Below the pieces are notes generated by a model, which was given only the letters and a program-made list of their open reading frames with translations, ran no database searches and was not told the DNA's origin. Below are positions 32,554 through 45,895 of a stretch of 64,000 nucleotides of DNA, one piece after another. The DNA is from Zygnema circumcarinatum (Eukaryota > Streptophyta > Zygnematophyceae > Zygnematales > Zygnemataceae): NCBI GenBank assembly GCA_037447605.1, contig CM074806.1:2647400-2711399 (forward strand), given 5' to 3'. The position numbers were made by a program, and so were the translations under genes. Position 1 is the first letter of the stretch. Each line of letters opens with the position of its first letter.

Positions 32554-35500
32554 ATGGCTTTAGAAGAACCGAAGGCGAGGTCACTTGAGACTATCAGAGC
32601 CATTGTAACGAGCGACCTCGATGAAGCTCAGCGCGTTGAAGCGTACGAGACGTAAGTAGCGGCATGCATATGCACTAGAGGTCGTGGTGAGGGGATCAGA
32701 TACTATAAAGTATTTAATGCAGAGTTCTAAAAGGACAAGGTGTCTCTCCGAACGATGGTGTAGGCTACCTGATTTTTGGCAGAAGTTAACGGCTTCTTAC
32801 AAAATAACAAGCCTTCTAAAAGATATTTTGCGCGGCTGGCTCTGCTGGAATAACGATTATGCGAATCAACATGCCATTTGGTTTAATTTGTAGCGAAAAA
32901 AATATGCTGACCAGCATTCTCCTTTCAAGACCTTTTCGTTTTGCGTAACATTAATTTTCTTCCCCACAGTGTCCTTTTTTCATAGCGTGTTGGCTGGGCA
33001 AATTGGGATGTTTTGGCAGCTTTCTTGCATTTCAAAAATTACCAGACAACGAGGAAGCAATTCAATGGCTTTGTCGGATCCTCGAGCCTCTTCTTGCAAT
33101 TCTTCGCAATGACATGACAACAAAGAATGAGGAGTTGTGAGTATTGACGTGTTCTTGTAAAGTAGGATGTAGTAGAGTACAGATACAGGAAGTGCGGCCT
33201 TGTCGTGTCCTTTTAAAGCTGGCATGATGGACCAGCCAAACACACTTTTATGCGACTCCACTTATATATTAGTGCACCGGCAGGATACTCCTGCTTTTCG
33301 CCTCTCGTTGGAATAAAAAAAATTAAGCTTAATAAGGTTCATCATCGGGTGGCGCAGGGCTGGGTTAGCCATGAAAACTCTCGGCTATTTGCTTCATCAC
33401 AAGACAATTGTAGCAGTCTGCACAGGTAATAGCATGAAATCTCCTGCTTCTGTTTTTTGCATAACCGAGGATTCATCATCAATTTGAACATATTCCAGAG
33501 TTCATTTGTAGCCATTTGTCTTTTTCCATTACCGTTTTGGTCAATCCAATTGTTAGGTTGTCCTTCCTGTTGGCAGACGATTCAGCTCGTGCCATACTTG
33601 TGGCCCTTGTGGAGATCATTACAACGACGAGCATGAAGGTGGGTCCCCAAGTAGTTCTTTTGAGCTAGATATTTTATTTGCAACCGTAGTATACCATATT
33701 GTCTTATCCCCTTTTCTTGTGTTCATTGTTTAGTGTAGAGCAAAAGTCTTTTTTTGGTTCTGATTCTGTTTATGGAGGGACCAACGGCTTTATGTGCAGC
33801 GTCTGTGTTCCATAGGAGCGTGGTGCATTGCTCAACAGCAGCTTCGACCTGAATTGATTGCCCCTCATGTGACTTCTATAGTGGCTGCTCTAGTCCACGC
33901 TGTTGATAACCCAATGGATTCCCTGGCTGTATCAGTGGAGGCCTTTCAGGTATCCCTTTCATGACCTTTAGAAGGAACAAGCATAATGTACAAATAGCTT
34001 TTTTTGCATGCAGAACTTCTTGGTATCAGGTTTTAAGTCTGATAAAGGACATGAAAATATGCATTCAAATTCCAATCGTTAATTGGTTGCTGATCAAGAG
34101 CCGATGTAGCTTGTAAGTCCATATGCGAGTGAGACTTTTCTTTTTGGCGGGTCATGCAACCACAACTTGGAGAGCTTCTAGCTATGTCCTTTGACATTTG
34201 TTAACATTAAACAAGGAAGTTCGTACACAATAAGAAGATGCGATCTTATGCCAGAGCAGACAAGCATTTAGTAAAGCAATTTTGTGGGGCTAACCGCTGC
34301 AAGTTGCGTCAAAAGAACTTGATATTGCCGTCCGTATATCGGTAAGGATTGGGAATGGTATTGTTTGTCAGAATGTACTGGGAAGTATTCGACGCTTCTG
34401 TCAGTCTGGTTGCTGACATTTGTCTGGAATGCAGGCTCTTGTGACACTGTTGAAGACACATCCTGCCCAGATGAAAAAAGAATCTGCTGTTTGGGCACCC
34501 GTGGCTTGTCGGCACTTGCTCAGTGAGGAAAAGCTGAAGAGGGAGTCTGCTGAAGGGCTGCTAGCTGCAGCAGACGAGATACTACTTCCTGCAACATCAG
34601 CTCTGTCACTTGTACGTCCTGGGCTCTCCTGCGTCGCTCTGTGCCTCTCCCGCTTCATTAAGTTTAGTTACCCTCACAAGCCTCACAAGCTCATCTCTGC
34701 ATTAGCAATCATGTATGGACTTAAAGATACGGCATTAAACATTGTTTGCAAAAATCTCAAAAATTAGAATCATGGTTTTTGCTGTGTTTGTTCACATTGT
34801 CTTGTAAGGTTCAACGGATCTGAATTGGACACAGCTGTCAATCCTGATTAGCTGAAGCCAAGTGAAAGTGTGCAATCTGTGATTTGAAAAAAATAGCTGC
34901 TGGGAAACGACTACGGGTGTGCATGTGGTGTACAAACGTTTTAATAGGTAAAGAAGAGTTGAAATGAATATATACAAATGAACTTCTTTTGATCCTCCAA
35001 CCGGTAGCACTGCATTAATTACAAGGATGCAGTGAGGGAGAGTGACCTTGCCACTTGGCTGGGGATTGGTCCATGTACACTGCACCCATGTCAAAAGGAT
35101 ATCGAGTGTGTGGTCGTTGACGACATTTCAACTGAAGGCTGTCTATTTTGCTTAGTTCCTTGCACGAGCCTTATTCCATTTCTTGTCATATTGGGATGAA
35201 TCAATGTTGAAAATTGGGTTGCACTTTGGGCTGATGGGAGCAGAGCATCGCTAATTTGGTGAACAGGAATTTGCTGCCGTGCATGGAGAAAGCAGTGAAG
35301 AACACTGAGATGGGTTTCGTGGTGGTGCGAGCTTGGCCGTGGCTAGTGAAACTGCTTGGGCGCAAGCTGGTGGAGAAGAATACAGATGGCAACCTTCTGG
35401 TGAACCGTTTGCTCAAGATACCTGAGAAGACTTTTTTGTCACCTCAACAACCCCTTCGCATAGCAACACAGGTAAAAATCGCCGCTAAGCTAGTCAGAGA

Positions 35501-38500
35501 GTTTCTCAACCACGTGTACGGCCTGGAGTAGAGTTAGCGTGAATGTTTTCTCAAAAAAATGAATGCGATACTTACAATGTTGGCGCACTATTCTGAGACC
35601 ACAGTAGATTGCTAACCCTGAAGGATAGGCATCTTCCATTTGACTTTCTTCTCTATACTTGAGTCACCAACTACAGCTGCCTCGTCTGCTTTTCCTTGTT
35701 TAGTCCATGGCAATTGCTTGTAGTTGCTGAGTCGTGAGATTGGATGGAGGCCACCTATATATGTTTCAACTTCCTTAATTGTGTCAGGCTGACGTACATG
35801 TCCGGGCTACTTTCTTCTCCTTGCATAATTGTAGGATTGTACGAATAATGAGTGGTCTATATAATCCAGTACTGAATTTATTCCTTGCATGCCTATTCAG
35901 TGACGTTCACATTCATGCAAAGTATAGCAATTCTTCTACTCAGAAAGCAGAGTAGTCTATGTTTACCATTGGTGGGATATCAAAGTAAGGCATAAACCAT
36001 ATTAACTGCGAGATTGTGTACAGAACTGGTGTGATGGGCTTTAGATTTTTATCCTTGAAAGGGAATAACGACATGAGATGTTTGAGCCTGTGCGTTACTG
36101 ATCTTCAAACCTCTCCAGACATTTTGGAAACGGATGTCATGGTTGGCTCTGCGTGAAATTGCTGTGTAAAACAGGTACTGGTCCTCGTTAATCTTGGTAA
36201 TAGAGGCCCCTTCGACATGCACAAAGATTAATGTTGCTAACTTAGTTTTGTACTCTTTTGTTTGTCATGGCTTTCTGTTTCAGAGGGCTTGGCAGGCACT
36301 CATTGACTGTCTCCTATTTAACGGAGCAGCACCTGGTGGTAAAGGAGGTAAGGATTTAATTGGATTTTTTTAAAAATACTGAATTGGTGTTGTGAGAATA
36401 CTGAACAAAGTTGCTGCATTCATTCATGGCTTATAGCATTGTATCTGCAACAAATATCGGCAAGATGCCTGCTTCTGGTTTGACCGCAAGCATCTCGCAC
36501 GCAAACAAACGGTTCATCTGACTTGATTAGCGGCTGCTGACATCTCCTTGCTTGTTTGAATGTGGACGCTGTTCTGCAGCAGTGGCTCAACCAGCGCCGA
36601 AACGTTTGGCTCTGCTCATGATGCCACTTATCAACAACATGACATATGAGAATGACTTGCACGTCCGTATGGCATGCTTTCGTACTTGGAGCTACTTACT
36701 CAATCGACTGGAGAGTTGCATTACGACAACAGCAGTGTTTCAAGCTGTGATTCAGCCCATGTTTGATGTCATATTGCGTAAACACCCTGGTAAGGACGGC
36801 TGTCTCATTTGGCGGCAAGCGACTAGGTTGCTGGAAGGATTGCTGAGCGCTCGAGGGCAAAATCAGGCAAGTGAACAGCTACAGGAAAATTCACAGGCCG
36901 CAGAAGGCACGAATGCGAAAGAGGAAGAGAATGGTCCGTCAAAAGTCAGTGTAGGCAGTGAGGATCATTTCGACCATAGTACAGTGCAGTGGGGAGTATG
37001 GAGGCTAGAGCAGACGGATGAGCTGCTGAAACTGATAACGTTAGTCTTAAAGGCAGAATGGAGTGACCTTCGACCATCCACTTTGAAAAACGGAACCGAA
37101 TTCCATTCAACTAGCAGGGTCCTGAGGCTGTGGGAGCTTTTGGTAAAGGGCATAGAAGCAGCGGGCAGGGCAGATATACGTCCAGCACAGGAGCATGTTG
37201 CTTCGGTTCATTCACTAATGCGTTTTATGCACCAGATCTGTGTCAGAGATGCCTTTGCTGGCTCGAGCATGGATACCCAACAACAAAAGCTAAGGATGCA
37301 AGCTAACTGGTCGCTTCTGAAAGTTCTCATTACAGAACTCAAGCCACTTATCTTAGCTTCATCCTTTTATAAGCTGCCTATTGTGGAAAAAGGAGATGCT
37401 GCATTTGCAGCTTGGGCCAACAGTAGGCAAGAGATGGCCCCTGCAAGCAGGTTCGGAGAGGCTGCAGTCGATATTATAAGCGAGGAGGATGTTTTGGGGA
37501 GCTCAGACCCTCATTCAGTCGGAAGGGGTTCTCCTGCTTTCTACCTGACCGCTGTTTGGCTTCAAGCGGCATTGCTTCGTGGTTCTTTAAGTGGGTCATT
37601 GGAGGAGATAGTTAACCAGCTCCATGAGCTGATTTCTGTAGGAATGAAGGGCCAAGAGGAGCTGACAGATATTATGGTCATGCTGAACGTCTTGGAAGGA
37701 CTTAGTTCATGGTGGAAAAAGGGCGTAGAGGCTTTCCCAGGAGCATCGGTCACTGACATGTCCTCTCAGCAGGACACTGAAACAGATGAAAGGAATTTAT
37801 CAACAGCAGCAGATACTGAACCTTGGTCGAAGCTAGATCTCCTTCTTGGGGTATGGAGAGTCATCGTCTCAGAGCTTTACGCACAGATAGCTGGTAGCAA
37901 TGACATCAAAGAACTGGGGGGCAACCGTCCAGATTTTGCGTATCAAGTATTAGAACAATTAATGCTGTTTCCTTTGCGGTGTGTCTTACTGGCAAACCAA
38001 AGGGACGTTTCTTCAGCGGGGCTCGAATCGACGAAAGAGCATTGGGACCAACTCTTGCGCACTGTCTATTGTGTAGCGACACTGAAGAATTTGCAACCAA
38101 ATGTCCTTCTTGCCAGAGTGTTTAAAGGTCTCTTAGAACTTATGGATATCCAGGGTAAGCCAAAGGCAGAGGGGACGTCCTTTCAACCTGCCGTCGATGG
38201 TTTGAAAGGCCCTCCTTCAGACTTGCTTTTTTCTTTCACTGCTGACAGTGCGAGAGTGCTCGAACCCCAAAGTAGTGCAGCAATGGCCATTACGAGGCAG
38301 CGTCGGAAGCACACCACAGTTGGTGGCGGCTCTCAGTCACCAGCGCGGTCTAGCAAAACTGTGGGAGGAAAAGAGGTGTTCGACTCAAGCTCCATCAGTG
38401 ACTTTCTAACTTTGCTTTCTAGGTATTGTGTGACTCACCAAACCATGTATGCCTGTTAAAAAAAAAAAAAAACCCCAAAAAAAGCTGTGATGTAGGGAAA

Positions 38501-41500
38501 AAGCAGTCAGGCATAAGTTGGTTTGAGGTCTTTCTCAGGCGTTGGGCGTCTATAGGACTCTTACTATCCACTGTGCATGATTTGTGGTCGTGACTTCTAC
38601 TTGTGTCTTACAGGCTGTTGGATGTATGTCGATCACGGGATTGCTGGCATGAAGCTAAACGGTAGGCTCACCGAGTGACTTCATCAACCTGCTTTGCTGC
38701 CTCTCCCTAGTTCAATGTGTGCCATCGTCTCCAATGCCAACGTTAGGCATAACCAGCACATGTATGCGCTTTCAGAACGTCGGGTTGTTGGAGTACGTAG
38801 CAGATGTACACTTTGCTGTATCATAGGAACATTTTTTGGCTCAGCATTCGGCTGCTTTGCATTTTGTTCAAGGACTTTGCTTCTAAGAATGTTTAAATGT
38901 AGACACTTAGTCGTTTCTGTTGGATATCATTCATACTACAGGCATTTAGATAACCCTTTCTCACATTCAGTCTTCTTCTCCCTTCATGAAACTGTTGACG
39001 GCCACTGAAGGGAAGCTAGCGTTTAATGAAAGGGCTTCAATGGACAGACTGTGATTGGCATTCCTTTTGGTGGCAAAATGCATTTAGTTGTCACAAGCGG
39101 TAGTACTGGGACTATCTGCTTAACTTGAGGAGACCTCGGTGAACATACTGAAAGGTTTAAGTTGCAGCTGTTGGTGGAAAAGTACTTATGTTCCATATGA
39201 TTTTAAGCCGCCCTTTATGAAGATCGGCTAACTAGACCTCATAGACTTGTGCAGAATGTTGCCTGCTGTTTCTGCTTTGGCGAGTCGCCTGCACTCCTCC
39301 AACGATTTCCTTCTTTTTGCCGAGGTGTGCTCCGTTTATGCCACATACACGAATATGCTAGAGTGTAGGTGCTAGCTATACATTTGCTGTACCTTGCTGT
39401 TGGTTTCAGGGTGTGATGTCTTCCAACAGGGAAGCTTTCCTCAGAGCATAAGAAATGAGCATCCTGGTCAGTAGATTGTTCGCCAGTAACAGATTCATTT
39501 GGGACCACGATAGCAGAACGAAAGAACGAAGAGATGAACGTTAGAATAATTAGAGAACCAAAAGTCAATAAAAAAGAAAAATTAGTACATGGAGCAATAA
39601 CTTCCTAGTGGGCTTGTGTGTGCACATATTTTATGCAGGCGATGTTTTCTCCTTTGGAACAGTGGCTTCGGATGGGGTGGGATTCTCCTGATGTTCGCAA
39701 CTCTCAGTTGCCCCAGGACAGCCAAGAGGTGATGCATGTGGACATAGCGCAGGAGCTTCTTCAACTCTTGGAGACATGTTGGCAGGATATGCTAACAGGG
39801 CTGCAGAAATGCCATCCTCGAGTCCAGTTTGATTCAGAATTACTCACACTTATGGCTCCTGCGTTATCCGCTGCCTTCGTGCATCCACGTACAAGCTTAG
39901 CCAATGTCACCATTGTCTTCTGGGAAGCTACGTTTGGCAAAAGGCACCTCGTGCCTCTGAAGTATCCGTCAAACTTGGTGCCGGTATTATCTAGTTTGAA
40001 GAGCAAATCAAGCATTAGTCTTCCTTTTTGGATCGATATTCCAGAACAAAATGGACATGCGACTTCAGGAAGTACAGCTGCTCCCAGCGGACCTGGGAAA
40101 TCTTCTGAGCAGACTGTGCCTCGTTTAGGGCCAAAATCGCGGCCAAAAGCTTTAGCTTCACGAGGGAGCTGGGCTGCAGACTTCCACGTTTTAAATAATG
40201 TCCAAAGCAAAAAGCAGACTGGGAGGGAAACTGCTGCGCATGAAAGTGCATCCAATGTCATGGCAGCGGCTCGGCCCTGGGTTGGGAAAACAGGGGCTCG
40301 AATATTGGAAGGCTTTCTTCATGAACAGAGAGTTCGCATGCAAGGAGTGGGAGAAGCTTCCGATAGCACGACGGATCGCCGAGAAGATGGTACAGAAAAA
40401 GTTGGTGCTGAGCAGCAGAAGGACAATGGTGAGAGACCAGATGAAGCTGCTCCACTTACTTCGAAGACATCCTTGGACAAGGTGGTGACTGCAGAGGGAG
40501 CAAGTGATACACAGAACCCAGCCAATACTGCATTTGAATGTGGGGTTGCTACTGAGCATGCTACTTTAGATGCATCGGTTTCAAGGAAGGAAAATGCAGA
40601 TGTTCATCTCGAGGTCCTTAATGGGGAAACCTCTGCGCGTACACGTGGATTTCCCCTAGGGCAACTAAAAAACCCAATAGAGAGAAGAAAAGCAAGTGCT
40701 GCATTTCTTATGAAAAGTTTGCAGAAAACAATAGAAACTCCTCAAAGCGACTTACCTGTGGGGGAGGACGTCTTGGTGCCTGGGAATACCCGCTCCACGA
40801 TGTCCAGCTCACCTGCCACTGTCATGAAGGAGGATGCGCTGAAGGAAATAGAGCCTTTGCCTTCTCATGTCGAAACAGCACCTTTAGAACTTCCAGCAGA
40901 ATCTGTGCAAACGAAGAAGAGACTGCAGACGAGTACGGTCCCGGGAAGCCCAGATGGTTTTGTGGTTATCGCTCCTAGTCAGAAGCGACTGAAAGTGCAC
41001 TTGACACGGCATCAGAAGGAGGTTTTAGCGGCTCAGCACGGGCAGGGACCGGAAGCTGGGGGTGGGGGCGGGGGCAGCATGATGTATGGGACAGGAAGAG
41101 CATTCAATGGGACAGTGCCGGAAGGCTCTTTGCCGAATCGATGGTGGGAGGATACTCAAGACACCGTTGAAAATGGTGGTTGTAGGCAGGATGGACCGAT
41201 CACAGTCCCCCACAAAACCCCATCCAGTAGGGACGTACGAACAGTTGCATCGGGACAGGATGAGGAAGCTGGCACTTGTACTCGGACAGTGGTCTTTGTA
41301 AAGAGGCAGAAAATCCACGACAATCAAGCAACTCCTATTGCTGCGTCCACATCTGGTAGTCAACCATCAGTCAAGTCTGGTAATGGCTCAGCTGCAAAAA
41401 CAGAGAAGGACAGGGAATCAAAGGCGATTGGATTGCTCGGCAATGGTAGCGATGCAGTTCTTAAACGCTGCAATACTGATTCAAGACCGAGGAAAGACGA

Positions 41501-42587
41501 GCAAAGTCAAGAACAGAAACCAAGCGATGATCCTTTTGAATCCTTCCATAAATCACCAGAAGTTGTCGCGCAACAGACAGAGCCTGGGCATGCAGAAGAA
41601 GGAAGAGCAGCTTCGATGGTGGAAGCAGAGGATTGCTGTATTGTCCAAGCAGAGCAAGCTTCTGATGGAGAGATTTCAGCCAACAAGCGCAGGAAGGTTA
41701 GTAAAGAAGGGTCTGCAGAACTTGTACGAAAGGTTGTCACATCAAATATTGACGGGGCTCTTTCTCTGAAGCAAGCAGATAGTTCATTCAATTTTCTCGC
41801 ATGTGAAGCTGAGTCCACCAGAGGCGATTCGGGGAATGGAGGAGTACAATTCAGCTGCGGTCTTGCAGCCTCTGAAAAAGGAAATCTTGAATCGTCGTGT
41901 ATCAATATCCGGATGACAGCGCACAACTTAGCTGCAACTAATAGGTCTGATGCGCAGCAGCCTAACGAGCAGGCCGAGCAGATTCATGAACCGCCGTTCG
42001 AATCTGGGGCGGGAGAAAAAGCGCTCCCTGAGTTAGAGGCTGGACAGACATCAGAAATTATGTGCGAACAGGTCGACTCTGTGACACATCTGCCTCAGCT
42101 TCCTGGTCTGTCACCTGACGCCTTACTTGGGGATGTACGACAGCCTTCTGTTGGAGTAGCAGCTGGGAGAGAAGGGAATGAAACTGAATGTCCAACACCC
42201 TTTCCCCTCACATTCCAAGCAGCTGCCGCAGACGAGATAGAAGCACAACAGCTATGTGAGCTGCAGGCAAAGGGCCTGAAATCTCTTCAATCAAATGGGA
42301 AATTGGATGAGGTCTGCAGCAGAGAAGACTGGTCTGTCGCAAGACGAGAAGCCATGGCTTCCTTGCTGCGAAGGTTTCAGGAGGTTTCGAGGGAGGTGGT
42401 CGGCACTCTGGAAGGTCACAGACAGGATGATGAGTCCCTAGTGGACATTGCGGAAGAACAGGCGGAGCACGCTGCCATCCTCACTGAAGTGGCGGCTCTC
42501 CAGCGCTGCCTGGCCTCCCACGCTGCGAGTATCTGCTCGCGCATGGCTAAGGCCTCCTCCAAGAAGATGGATACCATTCTGTCATAA
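32554..42587 (+). CDS. RIF1: RIF1 homologue (Rif1 N-terminal HEAT domain plus long disordered C-terminus)
   Basis: RIF1 controls replication timing and double-strand-break repair by recruiting PP1 phosphatase to chromatin. Exons: 32554-32651, about 32970-33136, 33358-33425, 33577-33638, 33800-33949, 34435-34611, 35244-35471, 36284-36347, 36580-38422, 38614-38661, tentative 38757-38796, 39639-42587; roughly 2000 aa. The N-terminal HEAT array matches plant RIF1-type proteins: GAWCIAQQQLRPELIAPHV, DNPMDSLAVSVEAFQ, WPWLVKLLGRKL, RAWQALIDCLLFNG and RMACFRTWSYLLNRLES. The 2.9 kb last exon continues the fold, then becomes polar and Ser/Glu-rich, with GFVVIAPSQKRLKVHLTRHQKEV and basic KRRKVSKEG patches. 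The first junction is one base out of phase, so a micro-exon or base error remains. All exons from 33358 to 38661 chain in phase. Confidence 0.9.
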
Positions 42588-43954
42588 GGGAGGACGTCGA
42601 GGGCAGCAGTTGGCAGGGGTGGGCTGGGATGGTTGTGCTGTGTGACCCTCCATCTGGACAGACTTGGAAGGAGAGCGTTGGCGTTTACCTTGTCCATAAT
42701 TGTATAGCATATGGAGACCGGAGATTTTTCTTTACCCGAGAAATTTTTGGCGCGATAGAAGATGTTCGTATGGTAGTTTTCTTTCCCGTTACCAGGGTTT
42801 GGCAGTTATTGGGAACTGGTGATGTATAAGAACTAGCAGCTATTCCTCAAATAAGCGAATAGGAACTTGGTGCTCCTATTTTTTGCAACTACATTGCAAA
42901 TGCATACGGTTTATAGCCACACCATTGTTCTTGCTCTGTGGGGATAACAACACTGTTGTCGCAACAGTAAATTCAAGAAAAGAAACATACTCAGACATGC
43001 CCAAATTTTGCGTCGCAGATCTGCAAGTCCTAATGTTTGGTGTGGTTGTAAAGACCAAATCATAAATCTATATCTCGCTTTTTCTGTTGTTTTGATTCTA
43101 CCTTCTCCGAAGTCTGATTTCTGCATTACCTTAATGGCACCTTTTGATATCATCTCCGTATGTTGTAGCGTCCCCTTCTGTTAGTTCCCATGGCACACCA
43201 TGGCCATGACACGCCACAGCTCAACTCGGCGCATCCGACATCGCTTCCGTTTCCACATTCCAGACGTAGCCAACACAATATTACATCGGCTGTTTTTTCC
43301 TCGCACTTCTGGTGTACTTCAGCACTAAAAGACACAGAGTGCTCAGAAGAGTAACAAGTTCAATAGAGCTGTGGATGGACACCGGAAAAATTCAGGCAAT
43401 GCATGCCGACCAGCACAGTAAAAAGATGAAAAGGAGCCAGGCAGTGCATGGTTAGCCAGAGTCGTCAATGGTCCTGCCAATGCCTGTTTCTTGCTTTCAG
43501 CACCGGGACTTCTTCGTCTTCTTCCTCGTCATGCAGCGTCCCCATGTGTGTTGAAGGTGTCTGCAGGACAACGATCATTAAAATACAATTGGAATACAGT
43601 AAGCCTAGGTACCTAGAAGGCAAAAATGGATCACAACAAGTCGTAGAACAGCAAGGCGGTTGGAACAGATGGGAACCACTAGTAGGAAGGGAACAAGAGA
43701 AAACAAGATTGAAAAAACAAATGAAGGATGTTACAGACAGAATGCAGGCGATCGTGTGATGAGATCAAAGACAAAATCAACAATCATAGAAGAGAAACAG
43801 GCAAGAGCAACTCCAACTCCCTCCCAGAAGAACATGTGATTGCTGACGCAGGCATGAAATTGAGGTGGAGGTATTCTTCAAGAATTAATCAAGGAGCGGC
43901 CTTTTCGTCAAAGCTTTCCCATTGGTGATCGTTGTCATTCCAGCATGTAATCCT
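42588..43954. other. Convergent intergenic region between RIF1 and LYRM1
   Basis: Holds the 3' flanks of both genes. No RNA gene, repeat array or coding exon recognised. Confidence 0.5.
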
Positions 43955-45144
43955 TCATGTAAAGAAGCTTACTTTAGCCATTTGCCCCGGTACAGTTCCT
44001 GGTGGAAGGTTATGCGGTCGAGGATAAGGAATGAGGTAGTGCCATCCAATTTCCATCCGCGTCTCTCCTTCAAACAGCTGTGCCATGATTACACCCATGA
44101 AACCCCTTGAATGCAATTATGAGGATACGGCCTGAAAATCCTCAGGCGCCGATAAGCCATGCTGTCTTTGCCTCGCTTAATTTTCCTTTTCTTAAATGCA
44201 AGTTGACACGAAAACGTTAACCCTATGGCCAGGCCTGCATTCTTTACCCAATATTATCTACAGAACCAATGCAGTATTCTTACTCTGCATTCGCTACATT
44301 CCAGCGTGACACATTTGCATTCAAAAAAGGTGAGAGGAGCTGGTCACATGGACACATATGCATGCACACTTGAAGCAAGTGCTATAGATAGATAGGAATT
44401 TAATGTTTGATTCTACCACTTCACATCCATGCAACTGTAGACCTGCCAAAAAGTCAGACTAATGTTGTTTCAACTTGATTTCTCACAGAACCACACAGCT
44501 CACTGGCTCACTTGTTTCTCTATGGCCTCCCGATCAGCAGCATCTCGATTTTTTCTGAAAAGCTTCCGGGTCTCATCCTGGACTCCCCCACAGCCTTTGT
44601 TGTTTCAGTCCTGCGCAGACATCACCGACTCTACTCAGGAAGTGTGATCTGTAAGGCATCAATTCAAAAGCTATGGTCTACAATCCATGCTTTTTACAAC
44701 AAACGTACTAGTAGCTTCCATTCTTACAGAACGCCAAACGGAAGCCGACAAACCATTCTATTTATGGTTTTGCTCGGCCACCTTCATACTTGATAACACC
44801 TTTCCAGTGTTTGGGATGCATGAGTTGGATGACAATCGCTAAGTTCCAGTGTTCGACATATCTATCCTTTCACTTCTAGAACCTCGTCGCATGAATCTTC
44901 CTGCAAACTTTGCACGAAGCCCCCGTATGGACATGAATTCTCCTGACTGCATCTATTGCAATGACACGAAGCATGCTTCATGAATGTTGACTGCTTCTAG
45001 TCACATTAAGGAAACGTAACAGTGCACAAGGGAGCTTGCCCGAATGTACTCCTTCTCTTCTTCAGGCCCTGGCCACTTCCGTGCACTCCTAAGGAGCCGA
45101 CGGTAAAGATTTAAAGCGCGACCTCTTGTCGCTGAGAGCGCCAT
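43955..45144 (-). CDS. LYRM1: LYRM1-like LYR-motif mitochondrial assembly protein, 3 exons, one GC-AG intron
   Basis: LYR proteins act in mitochondria with acyl carrier protein as assembly factors for Fe-S enzymes and respiratory complexes. Exons: 45040-45144, 44512-44577, 43955-44077; 97 aa, all phase 0. The LYR tripeptide is at residues 13-15 (ALNLYRRLLRSARKW), followed by EEEKEYIR, DETRKLFRKNRDAADREAI and the LYRM1-specific tail RMEIGWHYLIPYPRPHNLPP, which corresponds to the IPYPRP motif of LYRM1. The donor of intron 1 is GCAAGC rather than GT; the next GT downstream would insert foreign residues and break the LYRM alignment. Divergent from the alpha/beta-hydrolase gene. No obvious cleavable targeting peptide, usual for this family. 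Confidence 0.9.
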
Positions 45145-45895
45145 AGCAAAGGCTGCTGCTTGAGGCTCTCTCTCTCCAAGCTGAATCAACAGCACAGCAG
45201 CGAAGCTCGTCTTCTTGAGCGAAAAGCAATAGGTCGAGTATTCAAGCACTGTCCTTAGGAATTTGCCGAGCAGAGGTTGAAGCAAACTGTTCCACAGTAT
45301 GGATCGATTCGCATCACAGTCGAAATTGCAGGGCTGTGTGCCCCGCCTTCTGCCTCAAACAGGCACTCCGCATGGAACCTCTCCACGGAGAAAAAAGACG
45401 CCCTCTCTGCTACGACGGCTCGTGGAAAACAAAATACGAAACTGATGAAGGTTTAGACGGTCGGATAGAGGCGCATCTTTTTGTCGGGTTAACGCACACC
45501 CCAAAAGCAAACGTGATATAATCAGGCGTCGCCACGTGGATTGTCGGCAGGCGGTTGCTGGAACCATTTTTGTAAGGTTGTGTCGTACGGAACAAATTAA
45601 CAAAACATTTTTTTTTTTTTTTTCAAAGGAGATGTGGCATTGATTGATGTGGTATTTTTTTACCTTGGCCTTGGCTCACAAGGGAGAGGAAAGTGATGAA
45701 GTGTGAACTTCATAAAAAAAACCATGACATTTTGAAAACCAACTTTAGGATAACTTAAGTTAATGATTTTTTTGGTTTTTTACTTTTGAAAAGTTGTAAG
45801 AAAAAAAAATATATTTTACATTTGAGGCATTTGCCTGACTGAGTGACTGCCCCCCCCCCCCCCAAGCATTCCTTAGAGAGCGCTGAGGCTGCAAG
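45145..45895. promoter_or_regulatory. Divergent promoter region of LYRM1 (-) and alpha/beta hydrolase (+)
   Basis: 751 bp between start codons. A CCACGTGG G-box core sits at 45532-45539. A T-rich run (45608-45625), a poly-C run (45850-45863) and AT-rich sequence precede the hydrolase ATG. Confidence 0.45.

Noticed and set aside
40191-42697. Several 65-140 residue frames inside the RIF1 last exon
   Set aside because: They lie in other frames of a 2949-nt exon whose own frame is open and continues the conserved protein.
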